Shown: positions 62,857 to 64,000 of the stretch, one piece after another
Position numbering within the stretch: position 1 is the stretch's first letter
Layout: the number at the start of each line of letters is the position of its first letter
Assembly (NCBI GenBank): GCA_000751295.2
Contig: CCMO02000002.1
Location: 1,076,501 to 1,140,500, forward strand
Direction: 5' to 3'
Length of the DNA: 64,000 nt
Source of the DNA: a bacterium YEK0313
GTDB taxonomy: Bacteria > Pseudomonadota > Alphaproteobacteria > Rhizobiales > Phreatobacteraceae
Made by a program: the position numbers and the translations under genes
The notes under the pieces: generated by a model
The model's database searches: none
What the model saw: the letters and a program-made list of their open reading frames with translations, nothing else
Told to the model about the DNA's origin: nothing

Positions 62857-63156
62857 ATGAAAGCGATGTGGGGCATCTGGTATGCCGGCGAGACCGACAA
62901 GATCGCACCGAACGATCCGCATTACGATCTCTGCAAGCAATTCTATTCGGCAGGGTGGCCAGAACTTGATGAAAGGGCGAGCCCTCCTTGCTTCTACCGC
63001 GCCTATCCCAGCCGCGAGCTGGCAGAGGAAGCCCTGAAACGCACACCGGGCTGGAATCAGGGCGCCCATGAAGCGCGCCCGCTGCCGCCCGGGGCGCGAT
63101 ATCTTGATGAGGCCTCCGGCCAAGTCCTGCTCTCGTCGGCGCATGCTCCGGCATGA
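62857..63156 (+). CDS. Unknown small protein in accessory cluster
   Basis: 99 residues, 'MKAMWGIWYAGETDKIAPND' with 'CFYRAYPSRELAEEALKRTP'; aromatic-rich. The middle part looks like a short alpha/beta domain seen in small phage proteins, but I cannot name it. GAGGG lies upstream of the ATG. It overlaps the following gene by 4 bp. Confidence 0.6.
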   Translation: MKAMWGIWYAGETDKIAPNDPHYDLCKQFYSAGWPELDERASPPCFYRAYPSRELAEEALKRTPGWNQGAHEARPLPPGARYLDEASGQVLLSSAHAPA

Positions 63157-63587
63157 CCTATGTCTGGCACATCACCCTGAACACCGGCCGGGCCGAGAAG
63201 CTACCGGTTGCCGCGGCATCGGCAGCGCTGCTTGAACAGTCGCGGCGCCTGCTGGCGGGCTCTGGGCGGCAACCGGTGCTCGGCACCGCTCTGACGATCG
63301 AGATCGTGCACGACGGGCCGAACATGGTTGCAACATTCTTCGGCGGCGACGTGCCAGTGGTCACGATGGGGGTCGCGACGAAAAGCCGGGCGGCGGGCCG
63401 GCTATGGGAGATGCTCATCGCATCGGCGCGAGCAGCGGGAGTGGAACTGGACGCCACCCCAGGCGATGTCCCCCGGACACCGTGGGCAGGCTTCATAGTC
63501 TACGCATCCTACTTCGGCCACATGGACGAGATGCCGCTCCTCGGCCAGATCGAGCACGCGCTCGCCTGCGCCTATCTCGAACGATAA
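63153..63587 (+). CDS. Unknown protein in accessory cluster
   Basis: 144 residues, 'MTYVWHITLNTGRAEKLPVA' then 'EIVHDGPNMVATFFGGDVPV' and a C-terminal 'GFIVYASYFGHMDEMPLLGQ'. An alpha/beta protein without signal peptide. It is the last gene of the plus-strand cluster; a terminator hairpin follows within 10 bp. The function is unknown. Confidence 0.6.
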   Translation: MTYVWHITLNTGRAEKLPVAAASAALLEQSRRLLAGSGRQPVLGTALTIEIVHDGPNMVATFFGGDVPVVTMGVATKSRAAGRLWEMLIASARAAGVELDATPGDVPRTPWAGFIVYASYFGHMDEMPLLGQIEHALACAYLER

Positions 63588-63618
63588 AAAAAGGCCCGCG
63601 CCGTTGCCAGCGCGGGCC
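63586..63618 (-). terminator. Intrinsic terminator between convergent genes
   Basis: A perfect 9-bp stem GGCCCGCGC / GCGCGGGCC with an 8-base loop (63593-63618), followed on the minus strand by seven T (63586-63592). It is a textbook intrinsic terminator for the minus-strand DUF2829 gene, and probably also stops the plus-strand cluster. Confidence 0.88.
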
Positions 63619-63674
63619 AGTCTCAGGGAGGAAACGCCCACGGAGGGCTCCCCGGCCGGTCACCCGGCCGAAGC

Positions 63675-63971
63675 TCACTCGCCGACGATCATCCAATCCT
63701 CGGCGAGCATATCGGTCTGCGATGCCAACCAGCCGGTGACGATCGAGCCATCGGCGGCGCGCATGGCCAAATGGGGCATCCGCGTCACCGTCCCACTGTC
63801 GCCCAGCGCGAAGTGGTTCTCGGAAACCCCGCCGATCAGGCGCGATCGATCAGGGGCCAGATATTCGCTCGAGCCCGGGACCAGCGAGATGTGCATCCCC
63901 TTGCCATTCCAGCCCGCCCGCGCCACTTGCCCGCCACGCTTCAGGGCGACGAGCGCCGCGCCGAAGCTCAT
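63675..63971 (-). CDS. DUF2829 protein, Tad2-like (possible anti-Thoeris)
   Basis: 98 residues. 'MSFGAALVALKRGGQVARAG' followed by 'WNGKGMHISLVPGSSEYL' and the end 'TGWLASQTDMLAEDWMIVGE' are the hallmarks of DUF2829: the basic helix, the WNGK turn and the D-x-x-A-x-D-W end. Phage members of this family include Tad2, which binds the signal made by ThsB and blocks Thoeris defence. Whether this copy binds such a signal is not shown by sequence. Complete in the window, and followed by the terminator at 63586-63618. Confidence 0.85.
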   Translation of the reverse strand: MSFGAALVALKRGGQVARAGWNGKGMHISLVPGSSEYLAPDRSRLIGGVSENHFALGDSGTVTRMPHLAMRAADGSIVTGWLASQTDMLAEDWMIVGE

Positions 63972-64000
63972 CGCCGTGATAGGTTGGTATTCGCGATCGA

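Overview
The window reads as chromosome of a GC-rich alphaproteobacterium, most likely a member of Hyphomicrobiales (Rhizobiales). This rests on the matA-matB malonate genes, several small protein families I know mainly from rhizobia-like genomes (8.1-9.3 kb), and overall codon and GC character. I cannot name the genus from sequence alone.

Region 1 (1-20.3 kb) is ordinary host chromosome: malonyl-CoA decarboxylase (3' part) and malonyl-CoA synthetase, an RND efflux pump with its membrane fusion protein, a few small conserved genes (one DUF1488, one YjhX-like), a LysR regulator divergent from an NAD(P)-dependent oxidoreductase, a large autotransporter, an AI-2E-type membrane protein fused to a sensory GAF domain, and a membrane diguanylate cyclase.

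Region 2 (20.38-34.33 kb) is an accessory patchwork. It opens with a decayed prophage fragment: an endolysin pseudogene, two tiny overlapping membrane-protein genes and the last 27 codons of a giant virion gene. All but the two membrane genes have close homologues in the larger phage block to the right. Four bases further on a defence cassette begins: a DUF262 (GmrSD-like) gene and a complete type I Zorya operon, zorA-zorB-zorC-zorD, all on the minus strand. Next come collapsed fragments of the RNA-repair genes rtcR and rtcB, an IS481-family insertion sequence, and a 23-bp tRNA 3' end that is probably a phage attachment site.

Region 3 (34.4-64 kb) is a prophage that continues past the right edge. 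Minus-strand late genes form three units: tail and structural genes (60.1-54.3 kb), virion proteins with a lysozyme-like protein and a ~4,480-residue polyvalent protein (54.3-36.8 kb), and a lysis cassette (36.2-34.4 kb). The first gene of each unit is preceded, 19-20 bases before its start codon, by an identical 14-mer (AGCGTAGGACGCGC on the coding strand) followed by a hairpin carrying the Shine-Dalgarno. The left prophage fragment has the same 14-mer at the same place. I take this as a phage-specific control element. A small ribbon-helix-helix gene, apparently leaderless, lies divergent from the giant gene with paired operators. To the right, plus-strand accessory genes include an SRAP protein, two related zinc-ribbon proteins and four unrecognised genes, followed by a minus-strand DUF2829 (Tad2-like) gene.

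No complete tRNA, rRNA, CRISPR array, integrase, terminase, portal or capsid gene was seen.
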